Shown here: positions 50,333 through 59,974 of the stretch, piece by piece
Numbering within the stretch: position 1 is the stretch's first letter
Layout of the letters: each line of letters opens with the position of its first letter
From: Agrococcus carbonis
Lineage (GTDB): Bacteria > Actinomycetota > Actinomycetes > Actinomycetales > Microbacteriaceae
Length of the DNA: 64,000 bases
Direction of reading: 5' to 3'
Assembly (NCBI RefSeq): GCF_900104705.1
Contig: NZ_LT629734.1
Location: 806,001-870,000, forward strand
Notes under the pieces: generated by a model
What the model was told of the DNA's origin: nothing
The model's input: the letters and a program-made list of their open reading frames with translations, nothing else
The model's database searches: none
Translations under genes and position numbers: made by a program

Positions 50333-51310
50333 TCAGGCTGCGCCGTCGAAGAGGCTCGTGACCGAGCCGTCCTCGAAGACCTCGGTGATCGCGCGCGCGA
50401 GCAGCGGCGCGATCGAGAGCACCTCGAGCTTCTCGAACCGCTGGTCGTCGCGCAGCGGCAGCGTGTCGGTGACGACCACCTTGTCGATGACGTCGGAGTT
50501 CAGGATCTCGGACGCCGGGTCGGAGAAGATCGCGTGCGTCGCCGCGACGACGACGTTCGTCGCGCCGTTCTTCTTGAGCGCCTCGGCCGCCTTCACGATC
50601 GTGCGGCCCGTGTCGATCATGTCGTCGACGAGCAGGCACGTGCGGCCCGCGACCGAGCCGACGATCTCGTGCACCGAGACCTGGTTGGGCACGAGCGGGT
50701 CGCGGCGCTTGTGGATGATCGCGAGCGGCACGCCGAGCTTGTCGCTCCAGACGTCGGCGACGCGCACGCGGCCCATGTCGGGCGAGACGACCGTGAGCGT
50801 GTCGGTGTCGAGCGTGTGCTGGAAGTGCTCGAGCAGCACGGGCATCGCGAACAGGTGGTCGAAGGGCCCGTCGAAGAAGCCCTGGATCTGCGACGCGTGG
50901 ATGTCGATCGACATGATGCGGTCGGCGCCCGCGGTCTTGAACAGGTCGGCGACGAGGCGCGCGGAGATCGGCTCTCGCCCGCGGCCCTTCTTGTCCTGGC
51001 GGGAGTACGGGTAGTACGGCATGACCACGGTGATGCGCTTCGCGCTCGCGCGCTTGAGCGCATCGACCATGATGAGCTGCTCCATGAGCCATTCGTTCAC
51101 CGGCCGGCAGTACGACTGCAGGATGAACGCGTCGGAGCCGCGCACCGAGCCCTGGAACCGGGCGTAGATCTCGCCGTTCGCGAAGGTGCGGCTGTCGACG
51201 TCCATGAGCTCGGTGCCGATCTCCTCGGCCACCGCAGCCGCGAGCTGCGGGTGCGACCTGCCGGTCGCGAGCACGAGGTGCTTGCGGTTCTTCGCGACGA
51301 TCGATCCCAC
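50333..51310 (-). CDS. prs: Ribose-phosphate diphosphokinase
   Basis: A 325-residue enzyme making PRPP from ribose 5-phosphate and ATP, feeding nucleotide, His and Trp synthesis. Visible motifs: LVLATGRSHPQLAAAVAEE, FANGEIYARF, the ATP-site flexible loop MPYYPYSRQDKKGRGREPI, IHASQIQGFFDGPFDHL, and the PRPP loop LLVDDMIDTGRTI. The start is GTG with AGGAGG 7 nt upstream. It follows glmU by 11 nt, the usual glmU-prs pair. Confidence 0.97.
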   Translation of the reverse strand: MGSIVAKNRKHLVLATGRSHPQLAAAVAEEIGTELMDVDSRTFANGEIYARFQGSVRGSDAFILQSYCRPVNEWLMEQLIMVDALKRASAKRITVVMPYYPYSRQDKKGRGREPISARLVADLFKTAGADRIMSIDIHASQIQGFFDGPFDHLFAMPVLLEHFQHTLDTDTLTVVSPDMGRVRVADVWSDKLGVPLAIIHKRRDPLVPNQVSVHEIVGSVAGRTCLLVDDMIDTGRTIVKAAEALKKNGATNVVVAATHAIFSDPASEILNSDVIDKVVVTDTLPLRDDQRFEKLEVLSIAPLLARAITEVFEDGSVTSLFDGAA

Positions 51311-51321
51311 TCGGGTGCCTC

Positions 51322-52752
51322 CTAGGCGTCAGGTGCGTCGTGCTGCGCGGCCGCTGCCGCGTCGGCTGCCTTCGAGCCGGGCCGGTTCGCCTCGACCCAG
51401 CCGGCCATGTTGCGCTGCGGCGCGACCGTGATCGCCAGCGCCCCCGGCTCGACGTCCTTGCGGACGATCGTGCCCGCACCAGTGTAGGCGCCGTCGCCGA
51501 TCGTCACGGGCGCGACGAAGACGTTGTCGCTGCCCGTGCGCACGTGCGAGCCGACCGTCGTGCGGTGCTTCTCGACCCCGTCGTAGTTGGCGGTGATGGT
51601 GCCGGCGCCGATGTTCGAGCCCTCGCCGACCGTCGTGTCGCCGATGTACGACAGGTGCGGCACCTTGCTGCCCGCGCCGAGCTGCGTGTTCTTCGTCTCG
51701 ACGAACGTGCCGACCTTGCCGTCCTCGCCGATGACCGAGTTCGGGCGCAGGTAGGCCCAGGGGCCGACGGATGCGCGGGCGCCGATGACCGAGAGCGTCG
51801 CGTCGGTGCGCTTCACGACCGCGTCCTCCCCCACCTCGGTGTCGACGAGCGTCGTGTCCGGGCCGATCGTCGCGCCGGCGGCGACCGCGGTCGCGCCGTG
51901 CAGCTGCGTGCCCGGCAGCAGCGTGACGTCCTCGGCGAGCGTGACGTCGACGTCGATCCAGGTCGAGGCCGGGTCGACGACGGTGACGCCCGCGCGCTGC
52001 CAGCGCCGGATGATGCGGTCGTTGAGCTCGTGCGCCGCGGCGGCGAGCTGCACGCGGTCGTTGATGCCCCAGATGGCCCAGCTGTCGCTCGCGGCGACGG
52101 CCGCGATCCTGCCGCCGGTCGACTGGATCCGCACCGCGGCATCCGTCAGGTACATCTCGCCCTGCGCGTTGTCGCGGTCGATGGTCGCGAGCGCGGCGCG
52201 GAGCGCGGCCGCGTCGAAGACGTAGATGCCGCCGTTGACCTCGTCGATGGCGCGCTCGTCGTCGGAGGCGTCCTTCTGCTCCACGATGCGCACGAACGCG
52301 CCCGCGTCGTCGCGCACGATGCGGCCGAGGCCGCTCGGGTCGTCGAGGTGGGCCGAGAGCAGCGTGAGCTGGTTGCCCTCCTGCTCGTGCCGCTCGATGA
52401 GCCCGCGCAGCGTGTCGGCGTCGATGAGCGGCACGTCGCCCGAGAGCACGACGACGTGCCCCTCGAAGCCGGCGATCGCCTCGAGGCCCTGCTCGACGGC
52501 GCGGCCGGTGCCAGGCACGTCGTCCTGGTCGGCGATCAGCACGTGCGGAGCGAACTCGAGCACCGCCTCGGCCATGCGGTCGCGCTCGTGGCGCACGACG
52601 GTGACGATGCGCTCGGGGTGCAGCTCGCCCGCGGTGCTCAGCACATGGGCGATGAGCGGCTTGCCCGCGAGGTGGTGCAGCGGCTTCGGGGTGCGGCTCT
52701 TCATGCGGGTGCCCGCTCCAGCGGCGAGCACGATCACGGCGACCTGGGGCAC
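51322..52752 (-). CDS. glmU: Bifunctional UDP-GlcNAc pyrophosphorylase/GlcN-1-P acetyltransferase
   Basis: A 476-residue two-domain enzyme making UDP-N-acetylglucosamine for peptidoglycan. The uridylyltransferase domain opens with VIVLAAGAGTRMKSRTPKPL and contains SGDVPLIDADTL. The C-terminal left-handed beta helix begins near DPASTWIDVDVTLAEDV and holds the acetyltransferase segment GTFVETKNTQLGAGSKVPHLS and NIGAGTITANYDG. I start at GTG 52752 because GGGAGG lies 4 nt upstream; an in-frame ATG at 52764 is possible. TAGCCT near 52791 is the likely -10 box. Confidence 0.96.
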   Translation of the reverse strand: MPQVAVIVLAAGAGTRMKSRTPKPLHHLAGKPLIAHVLSTAGELHPERIVTVVRHERDRMAEAVLEFAPHVLIADQDDVPGTGRAVEQGLEAIAGFEGHVVVLSGDVPLIDADTLRGLIERHEQEGNQLTLLSAHLDDPSGLGRIVRDDAGAFVRIVEQKDASDDERAIDEVNGGIYVFDAAALRAALATIDRDNAQGEMYLTDAAVRIQSTGGRIAAVAASDSWAIWGINDRVQLAAAAHELNDRIIRRWQRAGVTVVDPASTWIDVDVTLAEDVTLLPGTQLHGATAVAAGATIGPDTTLVDTEVGEDAVVKRTDATLSVIGARASVGPWAYLRPNSVIGEDGKVGTFVETKNTQLGAGSKVPHLSYIGDTTVGEGSNIGAGTITANYDGVEKHRTTVGSHVRTGSDNVFVAPVTIGDGAYTGAGTIVRKDVEPGALAITVAPQRNMAGWVEANRPGSKAADAAAAAQHDAPDA

Positions 52753-52789
52753 ACGGCCTCCCATCGGATGCGGACGGTTCCGATCCAGG

Positions 52790-53713
52790 CTAGCGGCGCT
52801 GCGCGGGCGGCGGCCCCTGCCTGCCGGCCCAGCCGTCGCGAGCGCCGCGCAGCATCGCCCGGGCGTTGCGGATGCGGGGCGCGGCGAACGCGGTCATGCG
52901 CCCGAGCTTGAAGAGCATCCGCGGCACGTCCTGGGCCGTCCACACGCGCGGGGTGCCCGCGCGGCGCCAGAGGGCGACGCGGTTGCGGGTCATCATGTAG
53001 AGCCGCAGCGGCGAGTGCACGAACATCGTGCCGCCGCCGGGCAGCCGCACGAGCTCGTCGCCGATGGTGTGCAGCATGCGCGCGTCGGCGACGCCCACGA
53101 GCTGCAGGCCGGCGGCCTTCGCGCGGAAGCACCACTCCATGTCGACGCTGTCGATGAAGAGGCCCTCGTCGAACGCGCCGGCGACCTCGAGCGCGGTGAG
53201 CGGGATGAGCGAGCCGGAGGAGATGAGGAAGTCGGCGTCGACGTCGCCACCGGCCGGCGCGTGCACCTTGTGGTTGAGGGGGAAGCCGAAGCGCACGAAG
53301 GGGGCGCGCTCGCCGCTGCGACCGTCGACGAACGTGGGGCCGACGGCGCCGAGCGGGCCGCGGGCGGCGCGGGCGTCGGCGTGCCGCAGCAGCGCGGCGA
53401 CGCAGCCGGGCTCGAGCAGCGAGTCCTGGTCGAGCAGCATGACGAAGCGGGCGCCGCGCTCGCGGGCGATCGCGGCGGCGCGGTTGTAGGCGGCGCCGAG
53501 GCCCACGTTGGTGGCGCTGCGCTCGAGCGCGACGCCGGCGGGCATCGCGACCCGCTCGCTCCAGTGCGCGCCGTCGGTCTCGGGGCTGTCGTTGTCGAGC
53601 ACCACGAGCGCGCCGACCTGCGCGGCCGCGCGCTCGAGCACCTCGCCGATCGCGGACTCGTCGGGCCGGTAGGCGACGGCGACGGCGACGACGTCGGCGG
53701 CGGTCGATGGCAT
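52790..53713 (-). CDS. GT2 glycosyltransferase, rhamnosyltransferase-like
   Basis: A 307-residue GT-A-fold glycosyltransferase: VVAVAVAYRPDESAIGEVL, LVVLDNDSPETDG, ATNVGLGAAYNRAAAIARERG, metal-binding LLDQDSLLEPG (DxD-like), then VDADFLISSGSLIPL and IDSVDMEWCFRAKAAGL. This pattern is typical of bacterial dTDP-rhamnosyltransferases (WbbL/RfbF-like). With the Rml fusion and galU nearby, it probably adds rhamnose to a wall polysaccharide. The ATG is 6 nt after CAGACT (53720-53725). Confidence 0.88.
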   Translation of the reverse strand: MPSTAADVVAVAVAYRPDESAIGEVLERAAAQVGALVVLDNDSPETDGAHWSERVAMPAGVALERSATNVGLGAAYNRAAAIARERGARFVMLLDQDSLLEPGCVAALLRHADARAARGPLGAVGPTFVDGRSGERAPFVRFGFPLNHKVHAPAGGDVDADFLISSGSLIPLTALEVAGAFDEGLFIDSVDMEWCFRAKAAGLQLVGVADARMLHTIGDELVRLPGGGTMFVHSPLRLYMMTRNRVALWRRAGTPRVWTAQDVPRMLFKLGRMTAFAAPRIRNARAMLRGARDGWAGRQGPPPAQRR

Positions 53714-53856
53714 GCGCCCAGTCTGCCGGATGCGCGCTCGGCGCAGCGTGGCAGCGCAGCGTTGCAGCGCTCGGCGCCCGAGCGTGCGCGACGAGCGCCA
53801 TTCGCTGCACCTCTGCCGGGGAGGGGTGTCTACGGCGACTACCCTGGAAGCCGCGA

Positions 53857-53927
53857 TCCGCCATGGTGTAACGGCAGCACAGCGGCCTTTGGAGCCGTTT
53901 GTCCAGGTTCGAATCCTGGTGGCGGAG
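53857..53927 (+). tRNA. tRNA-Gln (anticodon TTG)
   Basis: A complete 71-nt cloverleaf: acceptor TCCGCCA/TGGCGGA, discriminator G, anticodon loop CTTTGGA giving TTG, T arm CCAGG-TTCGAAT-CCTGG. CCA is not encoded. A TACCCT -10 box at 53840-53845 is suitably upstream. The 3' end is the first part of a 63-nt tandem repeat. Confidence 0.97.
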
Positions 53928-54054
53928 CAGACGACACTGACGTGTCGTCTACGACGCCGCCAGTTCCGAGCGCAGCGAGCGAGGGCGGAGCAGCCGACAC
54001 TGACGTGTCGTCTGCGACGCCGCCAGTTCCGAGCGCAGCGAAAAAGGGCGGAGC
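53921..54054 (+). repeat. 63-nt tandem repeat beginning with the tRNA-Gln 3' end
   Basis: Two 63-nt units (53921-53983 and 53984-54046) and the first 8 nt of a third (54047-54054). Each starts GGCGGAGC, the last 7 nt of the tRNA plus one, and includes the hairpin AGACGACAC-TGAC-GTGTCGTCT (exact in unit 1, one mismatch in unit 2) and GTTCCGAGCGCAGCGA. The units differ at only a few bases. The hairpins could terminate the tRNA transcript. The remaining DNA to 54246 shows no gene. Confidence 0.85.
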
Positions 54055-54246
54055 GACCGTGGCGAACCGCCCCGACACGAGCACCGGTCGCGACCGAGGC
54101 GGCACGATCCCCGGAGGAATCCCCGCTGGGCGAGCACTCAGCCGCACTATCCAGCCAAGTGCGCCCAGGAGCGTGGATCTTCCGGTGTGGACCGGCCGCC
54201 GGGCGGCCCGCATGGGGCGCGCCCCCCGCCGTGCCAGGATGGCGCC

Positions 54247-54738
54247 ATGGCAGAGCAGCACGTCGACGACGTCGACCGCATCATGGCGCAGTGGATGCGC
54301 GTGCGGCCCGACGCCGACGTCACGCCGCTCGCGGTGCTCAGCCGCATGACCCGCATCTCGCGGCAGCTCGGCCGCGTCCGCGCGGAGGCGTTCCAGCAGG
54401 CGGGGCTCGAGCCGTGGCAGTGGGATGTGCTCGCGGCCCTGCGCCGCGAGGGTGGACCGCTGAGCCCCAAGGACCTCATCGCCCAGACGATGGTGACGAG
54501 CGGCACGATGACGAACCGCATCGACAACCTGGTCGCATCCGGCCTCGTCGAGCGCGTCGAGGGCTCGAGCGATCGCCGCGTGCGGCTCGTCGCGCTCACC
54601 GACGAGGGCGTGGACCGCGTCGACGTCGCGCTCGACGCGCTGCTGGAGGCCGAGCGGCGACTGCTGCGCGACATCCCCGCCGATGATCAGGCGCGCCTGG
54701 CGGAGCTGCTGCGCGTGCTCGCCGACGCGATGCTCTAG
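54247..54738 (+). CDS. MarR-family transcriptional regulator
   Basis: A 163-residue winged-helix dimer. The DNA-binding core is WDVLAALRREGGPLSPKDLIAQTMV, TSGTMTNRIDNLVASGLVERVEG (recognition helix) and SDRRVRLVALTDEG (wing), flanked by dimerisation helices. Ligand and targets are unknown; no divergent target gene is present. The ATG is 6 nt after CAGGAT, a weak leaderless box. Its TAG stop interlocks with the stop of the convergent kinase gene. Confidence 0.92.
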   Translation: MAEQHVDDVDRIMAQWMRVRPDADVTPLAVLSRMTRISRQLGRVRAEAFQQAGLEPWQWDVLAALRREGGPLSPKDLIAQTMVTSGTMTNRIDNLVASGLVERVEGSSDRRVRLVALTDEGVDRVDVALDALLEAERRLLRDIPADDQARLAELLRVLADAML

Positions 54739-55274
54739 GAGGCGCTCGCCGACAGCTCCGTCAGGATCCTGCTCGACAGCTGCCCGACAGGCAGTGCGGC
54801 ATCGAGGCGGACCCTCTCGTCGCGCCACTCGTCGAAGGCGGGCCGTCGCGACTCGACCTCGGCCCAGGTCGGCTCCGGGAAGCCGTCGAGGTCGCGCACT
54901 CGGGACTCCAGCCGTTGCCGATGGAGGTCACGATCGTCGAGCCGCACCTCGGCGAAGAGCAGCCGCGCGCCGGTGCGTGCGGCCAGGTCGTACCACTGCT
55001 TGCGCGCCGCCGGATGGTCATTGACCGCGTCGACCACCACGGCGCCGCCGAGGCGCAGCTGGGCCTCGGCCACCGCCTCGGCGACGACGTAGGCGGCGAG
55101 GCCCGTGGGCGCGTCGCGCGGCACGCCGGCGCGCCGCATCGCGGCCTCGAGCGGGTCCACGGAGACGATCGTGCACGGCATCGACGCCGCGATGGACTCC
55201 GCGACCGCGCTCTTCCCGACGCCCGGCAGGCCAGCGAGCACGAGGAGCGACGGACGCGCGGTCTCGGCCGTCAT
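54735..55274 (-). CDS. P-loop ATPase/kinase of unknown substrate
   Basis: A 179-residue AAA_33-type nucleotide-binding protein (chloramphenicol phosphotransferase/zeta-toxin-like fold). Walker A LAGLPGVGKSAVAESIA sits at residues ~14-30, the aspartate after the first strand is VSVDPLEAAMRRAGV, Walker B-like VVVDAVNDHPAARKQWYDLA, and a lid with RLESRVRDLDGFPEP. It probably phosphorylates a small molecule. It starts 4 nt after the ahcY stop, so it is co-transcribed with ahcY; no antitoxin-like partner is present. Confidence 0.85.
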   Translation of the reverse strand: MTAETARPSLLVLAGLPGVGKSAVAESIAASMPCTIVSVDPLEAAMRRAGVPRDAPTGLAAYVVAEAVAEAQLRLGGAVVVDAVNDHPAARKQWYDLAARTGARLLFAEVRLDDRDLHRQRLESRVRDLDGFPEPTWAEVESRRPAFDEWRDERVRLDAALPVGQLSSRILTELSASAS

Positions 55275-55278
55275 CGGG

Positions 55279-56715
55279 TCAGTAGCGGTAGTGCTCGGGC
55301 TTGAAGGGGCCCTCGACGGGCACGCCGATGTAGGCCGCCTGGCGCGGCGTCAGCTCGGTCAGGCGGGCGCCGAGCGCGTCGAGGTGCAGCCTGGCCACCT
55401 CCTCGTCGAGCACCTTCGGCAGCCGGAAGACGCCGAGCTCGTAGTCCGAGGTCGCGAGCTCGATCTGCGCGAGCACCTGGTTCGAGAACGAGTTCGACAT
55501 CACGAACGACGGGTGGCCGGTCGCGTTGCCGAGGTTCATGAGCCGGCCCTCGGAGAGCACGAGGATCGAGCGGCCCGACGCGAAGCGCCACTCGTGCACC
55601 TGCGGCTTGATCTCGACCCGCTCGGCACCCGAGCGCTCGAGCGCGGCGACGTCGATCTCGTTGTCGAAGTGGCCGACGTTCGCGACGATCGCGAGGTGCT
55701 TCATCGACTGCAGGTGCTCGAGCGTGATGACGTGCTCGTTGCCGGTCGTCGTGATCCAGATGTCGGCGATCTCGAGCGCGTCCTCGACCCGCGCGACCTG
55801 GAAGCCGTCCATCGCCGCCTGCAGGGCGGAGATCGGGTCGACCTCCGAGACGATCACGCGCGCGCCCTGGCCGCGGAGCGCCTCGGCGGCGCCCTTCCCG
55901 ACGTCGCCGTAGCCGACGACGAACGCGGTCTTGCCGCCGATCAGCACGTCGGTGGCGCGGTTGAGGCCGTCGGGCAGCGAGTGGCGGATGCCGTAGCGGT
56001 TGTCGAACTTCGACTTCGTGACGGAGTCGTTCACGTTGATCGCCGGGAAGAGCAGCCGGCCCTCGGCGAAGAGCTGCTCGAGGCGGTGCACGCCCGTCGT
56101 CGTCTCCTCGGTGACGCCGCGCAGCCCCGCGGCGATGCGCGTCCACCGCTGGGGATCCTCGGCGAGCGTGCCGCCGATGAGCGCGTCGAAGACGTGCAGC
56201 TCGTCCGGCGCGCCCTCGGGCGTGACGGGCGCGGCGCCCGCGAGCTCCGCATCCCGCCCGCGGTGCACGAGCATCGTCGCGTCGCCGCCGTCGTCGAGGA
56301 TGAGCGTGGGCCCCTCGGCGAAGTCGAAGATGCGGTTGGTGCAGCGCCAGTACTCCTCGAGCGTCTCGCCCTTCCACGCGAACACCGGCACGCCGGCGGG
56401 GGCGTCCGGGGTGCCGGAGCCGACGACGACCGCGGCGGCGGCCTCGTCCTGCGTCGAGAAGATGTTGCAGCTCGCCCACCGCACCTCGGCGCCGAGCGCG
56501 ACGAGCGTCTCGATCAGCACGGCGGTCTGCACGGTCATGTGCAGGCTGCCGGCGATGCGCTGCCCCGCGAGCGGCTGCGCCTCTGCGTAGCGGCGACGCA
56601 GCGCCATGAGGCCGGGCATCTCGTGCTCGGCGAGGCGGATCTGGTGGCGGCCGGCCTCGGCGAGGCCCAGGTCGCGGACGTCGTGCTCGAGCGTGCGGGG
56701 AGCGATGTCGGTCAT
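55279..56715 (-). CDS. ahcY: S-adenosylhomocysteine hydrolase
   Basis: A 478-residue NAD-dependent enzyme splitting S-adenosylhomocysteine to homocysteine and adenosine. Evidence: [54 protein letters not shown] motif [15 protein letters not shown], and the C-terminal KPEHYRY tail, whose Lys and Tyr close the NAD site. ATG 56715 is preferred over the in-frame ATG 56724 because GGGAGG is 9 nt upstream of it. A P-loop kinase gene follows after 4 nt. Confidence 0.97.
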   Translation of the reverse strand: MTDIAPRTLEHDVRDLGLAEAGRHQIRLAEHEMPGLMALRRRYAEAQPLAGQRIAGSLHMTVQTAVLIETLVALGAEVRWASCNIFSTQDEAAAAVVVGSGTPDAPAGVPVFAWKGETLEEYWRCTNRIFDFAEGPTLILDDGGDATMLVHRGRDAELAGAAPVTPEGAPDELHVFDALIGGTLAEDPQRWTRIAAGLRGVTEETTTGVHRLEQLFAEGRLLFPAINVNDSVTKSKFDNRYGIRHSLPDGLNRATDVLIGGKTAFVVGYGDVGKGAAEALRGQGARVIVSEVDPISALQAAMDGFQVARVEDALEIADIWITTTGNEHVITLEHLQSMKHLAIVANVGHFDNEIDVAALERSGAERVEIKPQVHEWRFASGRSILVLSEGRLMNLGNATGHPSFVMSNSFSNQVLAQIELATSDYELGVFRLPKVLDEEVARLHLDALGARLTELTPRQAAYIGVPVEGPFKPEHYRY

Positions 56716-56747
56716 GGCGACCATCCTCCCACTCGCGCGGAGCGCCG

Positions 56748-58166
56748 TCAGCCGTCGGCGAGCGCCGCGACGTACGCGTCGAGCCGCTCGAGCTGGTCGG
56801 CGGGCTCGAAGCCCGTCGAACGGATGCGGGCGAGGTCGAGGGCGCTGCGGCGCGGCCGGGGTGCGATGCCGGCCTTCCCGGCGTCGTACTCCTCGGTGCT
56901 CACCGGCGTGACGCGCGCGGGGTCGTGCCCGGCGCGCTCGAAGACGCGCTGGGCGATCTGCGCCCACGTGAGCGGCTCGCCGCCGTTCGAGACGTTGTAG
57001 GTGCCGGCGGGCGCGCCGACGGCCAGCAGGTGGTCGACGGCCGCTGCGAGGTCGTCGGTGAAGGTGAGGCGCCCGACCTGGTCGCCGACGACGCGCGGGT
57101 CGACGCCGCGCTCGGCGAGGCCGCGCATCGTGGCGACGAAGTTGCGGCCCTCGCCCACGACCCACGAGGTGCGCAGGATGTAGTGCTGCGGGGCGGTGGC
57201 GACGGCGAGGTCGCCGGCCGCCTTCGACTGCCCGTACACGCCGAGCGGGCTCATCGGCTCGTCCTCGCGGTGCTCCTCGAGCGTGCCGTCGAAGACGTAG
57301 TCGCTCGAGACGTGCACGAGCGTGAGCCGGTGCTCGGTCGCGATGCGGGCGAGGAGCGCGGGCCCGGCGGCGTTGACCGCCCACGCGTCGCGGCGGCCCT
57401 CGTCGGTCTCGGCCGCATCCACCGCCGTGAACGCCGCGGCGTTGACGATCGTGCCGTAGCTCGACCAGCGGATGCCCTCGAGCGTCTCGGGTCGCGCGAG
57501 GTCGATGCGGCCGCGACCGGCGAAGTCGACGTCGGAGCGGCCCGCCCAGCGCCGCCGCAGCGCGCGGCCGAGCTGCCCGTCGGCGCCCAGCACGAGCGTC
57601 CGCCGCGGCGGCATCGGCGTCACGTCGGCGAGCCGCGGGTGCGCCTTGTCCTTCTCGCTCAGCACTGCCCGCTCGAGCGGGATCGGCCAGTCGATCGCGG
57701 CCGTCTCGTCGGCGAGGTTCAGGAACGTGTACTCGCCCTGCGCCGCGGCCGACCAGTGATCGTTCACGAGGTAGGCGTAGGCGGTGCCGGGCTCGAGCGC
57801 CTGGAAGGCGTTGCCGACCCCGCGGGGCACGAGCACAGCGATCGAGGGGTCGATCTCGATCGAGAACGTCGCGCCGAAGGACGCGCCCTCGCGCAGGTCG
57901 ACCCACGCGCCGAACACGCGGCCGCACGCGACCGAGACGTACTTGTCCCACGGCTCGGCGTGGATGCCGCGCGTCACGCCGGGCTCGGCGTTGAACGAGA
58001 TGTTGTTCTGCACCGGCCCGAGGTCGGGCAGCCCGAGCGCGAGCAGCTTCTCGCGCTGCCAGTTCTCCTTGAACCAGCCGCGGCTGTCGCCGTGCACCGC
58101 GAGGTCGACCACCACGAGGCCCGGGATCGGCGTCTCGCGCACCCCGAGCTGCTTGCCCGTCTCCAT
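56748..58166 (-). CDS. RmlC-RmlD fusion: dTDP-rhamnose epimerase and reductase
   Basis: A 472-residue bifunctional enzyme for the last two steps of dTDP-L-rhamnose synthesis. Residues ~1-185 are the cupin 3,5-epimerase RmlC ([39 protein letters not shown] with the catalytic His). Residues ~190-472 are the reductase RmlD ([45 protein letters not shown]). Both parts look intact and no internal start is needed. It lies 14 nt downstream of galU. RmlA and RmlB are not in the window. Confidence 0.92.
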   Translation of the reverse strand: METGKQLGVRETPIPGLVVVDLAVHGDSRGWFKENWQREKLLALGLPDLGPVQNNISFNAEPGVTRGIHAEPWDKYVSVACGRVFGAWVDLREGASFGATFSIEIDPSIAVLVPRGVGNAFQALEPGTAYAYLVNDHWSAAAQGEYTFLNLADETAAIDWPIPLERAVLSEKDKAHPRLADVTPMPPRRTLVLGADGQLGRALRRRWAGRSDVDFAGRGRIDLARPETLEGIRWSSYGTIVNAAAFTAVDAAETDEGRRDAWAVNAAGPALLARIATEHRLTLVHVSSDYVFDGTLEEHREDEPMSPLGVYGQSKAAGDLAVATAPQHYILRTSWVVGEGRNFVATMRGLAERGVDPRVVGDQVGRLTFTDDLAAAVDHLLAVGAPAGTYNVSNGGEPLTWAQIAQRVFERAGHDPARVTPVSTEEYDAGKAGIAPRPRRSALDLARIRSTGFEPADQLERLDAYVAALADG

Positions 58167-58180
58167 GCCGCCGCCCCGGC

Positions 58181-59074
58181 TCAGCGGTCGAACCCGGCGA
58201 CGAACTCCCGCAGCCACGCCCGCAGGTCGGGGCCGAGGTCGTCGCGCTCGACGGCGAGCTGCACGTTGGCCTTGATGTAGTCGAGCCGGTCGCCCGTGTC
58301 GTAGCGGCGCCCGCGGAAGACGACGCCGTGGACACCCCCGGCCGCGTCGTCCTCGGCGAGCGTCAGCAGCGCATCCGTCAGCTGGATCTCGCCGCCGCGG
58401 CCGGGCTCAGTGCGCTCGAGCACGGGGTAGATCTCGGGCTTGAGCACGTAGCGGCCGACGATCGCGAGGTTGGAGGGCGCGGTGCCGGGCTCCGGCTTCT
58501 CGACGAGGCCGCGGACCCGCACGACGTCGTCCTCGTCGGTCGCCTCGACCGTCGCGATGCCGTAGAGGTGCGCGAGCGCCGGGTCGACCTCCATGAGCGC
58601 GACGACGGTCGTGTCGCGCTGCTCCTGCACGTCGAGCATGCGCTCGAGCAGCAGGTCGCGGCTGTCGATGATGTCGTCGCCCAGCAGCACCGCGAAGGGG
58701 TGAGCGCCCACGTGCGCCTTCGAGCGCAGCACGGCGTGGCCGAGGCCCTTGGGGTCGCCCTGGCGCACGTAGTGCACGTTCGCGAGGTCGGTCGATTCGG
58801 CGACGCGCGAGAGCCGGCTCTCGTCGCCCTTCTTCATCAGGATGGCCTCGAGCTCGGTCGCCCGGTCGAAGTGGTTCTCGAGCGCGTTCTTGTTGCGCCC
58901 CGTGACGAACAGCACATCCCCCAGGCCCGCGCGCACGGCCTCCTCGACGACGTACTGGATGACGGGCTTGTCGACGACCGGCAGCATCTCCTTCGGGAGC
59001 GCCTTGGTCGCGGGGAGGAACCTGGTGCCGAGCCCAGCGGAGGGGACGACGGCCTTGGTGACGGATCTCGGCAT
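58181..59074 (-). CDS. galU: UTP-glucose-1-phosphate uridylyltransferase
   Basis: A 297-residue nucleotidyltransferase making UDP-glucose. It shows the activation loop [68 protein letters not shown] and [22 protein letters not shown] 59074 is set by a TAGCCT box (59082-59087) 7 nt upstream; an in-frame TTG at 59080 is less likely. First gene of the galU-rml unit. Confidence 0.95.
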   Translation of the reverse strand: MPRSVTKAVVPSAGLGTRFLPATKALPKEMLPVVDKPVIQYVVEEAVRAGLGDVLFVTGRNKNALENHFDRATELEAILMKKGDESRLSRVAESTDLANVHYVRQGDPKGLGHAVLRSKAHVGAHPFAVLLGDDIIDSRDLLLERMLDVQEQRDTTVVALMEVDPALAHLYGIATVEATDEDDVVRVRGLVEKPEPGTAPSNLAIVGRYVLKPEIYPVLERTEPGRGGEIQLTDALLTLAEDDAAGGVHGVVFRGRRYDTGDRLDYIKANVQLAVERDDLGPDLRAWLREFVAGFDR

Positions 59075-59081
59075 GGGCAAC

Positions 59082-59148
59082 AGGCTACTTGTGCCGGGTG
59101 CGCACGCGGCGAACGCCGGGCCGTCCGGGCCGCCGCCCGCCGTACGAT
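59082..59148. promoter_or_regulatory. Divergent leaderless promoters of galU and SGNH hydrolase
   Basis: TAGCCT on the minus strand (59082-59087) is 7 nt before the galU ATG; TACGAT on the plus strand (59143-59148) is 6 nt before the hydrolase ATG. No operator-like symmetry is seen between them. Confidence 0.6.
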
Positions 59149-59154
59149 GGATGC

Positions 59155-59940
59155 ATGCGTGCGCGGGAGTCGAGGGGCCATCGGCGGCGGTTGACCGCGG
59201 CGCTCGTCGCGACGGCCATCGCGGGCGCCGCGGTCGTCGCCTACGGCGCGCGCGCCGTCGAGCAGCCGGAGCCGCCGATGCTCGCGGCGAGCGAGGTGCA
59301 GGGCGGCGACAGTCCCGCGGGCGGGCACATGGAGTCCGCCGACCCGAAGCCGCAGGGTGAGGCGCCCGTCGCGGTCTTCATCGGCGACTCGTACACCACG
59401 GGGCAGAACACGCCGCTCGAGGGCGTGGGCTTCACCGAGCGGCTCGCGGAGCTGCGCGGCTGGGAGCCGGTGAACCTCGCCGTCTCGGGCACCGGCTACG
59501 CCAAGTCGCACGACCTCTCGTGGTGCCCGGCGGGCGGATGCGTCGCCTACCCGGGCGTGATCGCCGACGCGCTCGCCGCCGACCCCGACGTCGTCGTCGT
59601 CTCGGGCGGCCGCAACGACGCCGGCTTGGACCTCCGCATCGTCGGGCCTGCGATCGATCGCTTCTACCACGACCTGCGCTCGGCGTTCCCGACCGAGGAG
59701 ATCATCGTGACGTCGCCGATCTGGAGCGACGGCCCGCCGCCGCCCGAGCTGGAACCGATCCAGGAGCGGGTCGAGCGCGCCGCGGCGCGCATCGGTGCGC
59801 AGCACGTCGACCTCGGCGGCCTCTTCCGGCACCGGCCGGAGCTCATCACCGACGACGGCATCCACCCGACCGCCGACGGGCTGCTGCTCATGGCCGACCG
59901 CATCGACGCGCGGCTCGACGCGCTCGCGGCGGCGGACTGA
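59155..59940 (+). CDS. Exported SGNH/GDSL hydrolase
   Basis: A 261-residue esterase anchored or secreted by an N-terminal hydrophobic segment (RRRLTAALVATAIAGAAVVAYG, residues ~10-31). The catalytic residues are Ser79 in FIGDSYTTGQ, Gly in LAVSGTGYAKS, Asn in VSGGRNDAG, and the Asp-x-x-His dyad in DDGIHPTADG. Two cysteines (WCPAGGC) are close enough for a disulfide. Probable role: acyl-ester hydrolysis in the envelope, perhaps on wall polysaccharide. ATG 59155 is set by the TACGAT box. Confidence 0.9.
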   Translation: MRARESRGHRRRLTAALVATAIAGAAVVAYGARAVEQPEPPMLAASEVQGGDSPAGGHMESADPKPQGEAPVAVFIGDSYTTGQNTPLEGVGFTERLAELRGWEPVNLAVSGTGYAKSHDLSWCPAGGCVAYPGVIADALAADPDVVVVSGGRNDAGLDLRIVGPAIDRFYHDLRSAFPTEEIIVTSPIWSDGPPPPELEPIQERVERAAARIGAQHVDLGGLFRHRPELITDDGIHPTADGLLLMADRIDARLDALAAAD

Positions 59941-59974
59941 CCCAGCCGACTGACCCGGCGCGCGCCCGCCCGCG

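Noticed and set aside
53839..54828. A minus-strand open frame running through tRNA-Gln and its repeats
   Set aside because: It reads antisense across a certain tRNA and the tandem repeat, and gives the familiar spurious tRNA-derived peptide; no homology or ribosome binding site.
54735..55274. Zeta-toxin-like P-loop protein as a toxin-antitoxin module
   Set aside because: No small antitoxin gene is adjacent; it is coupled to ahcY, which points to a metabolic kinase.
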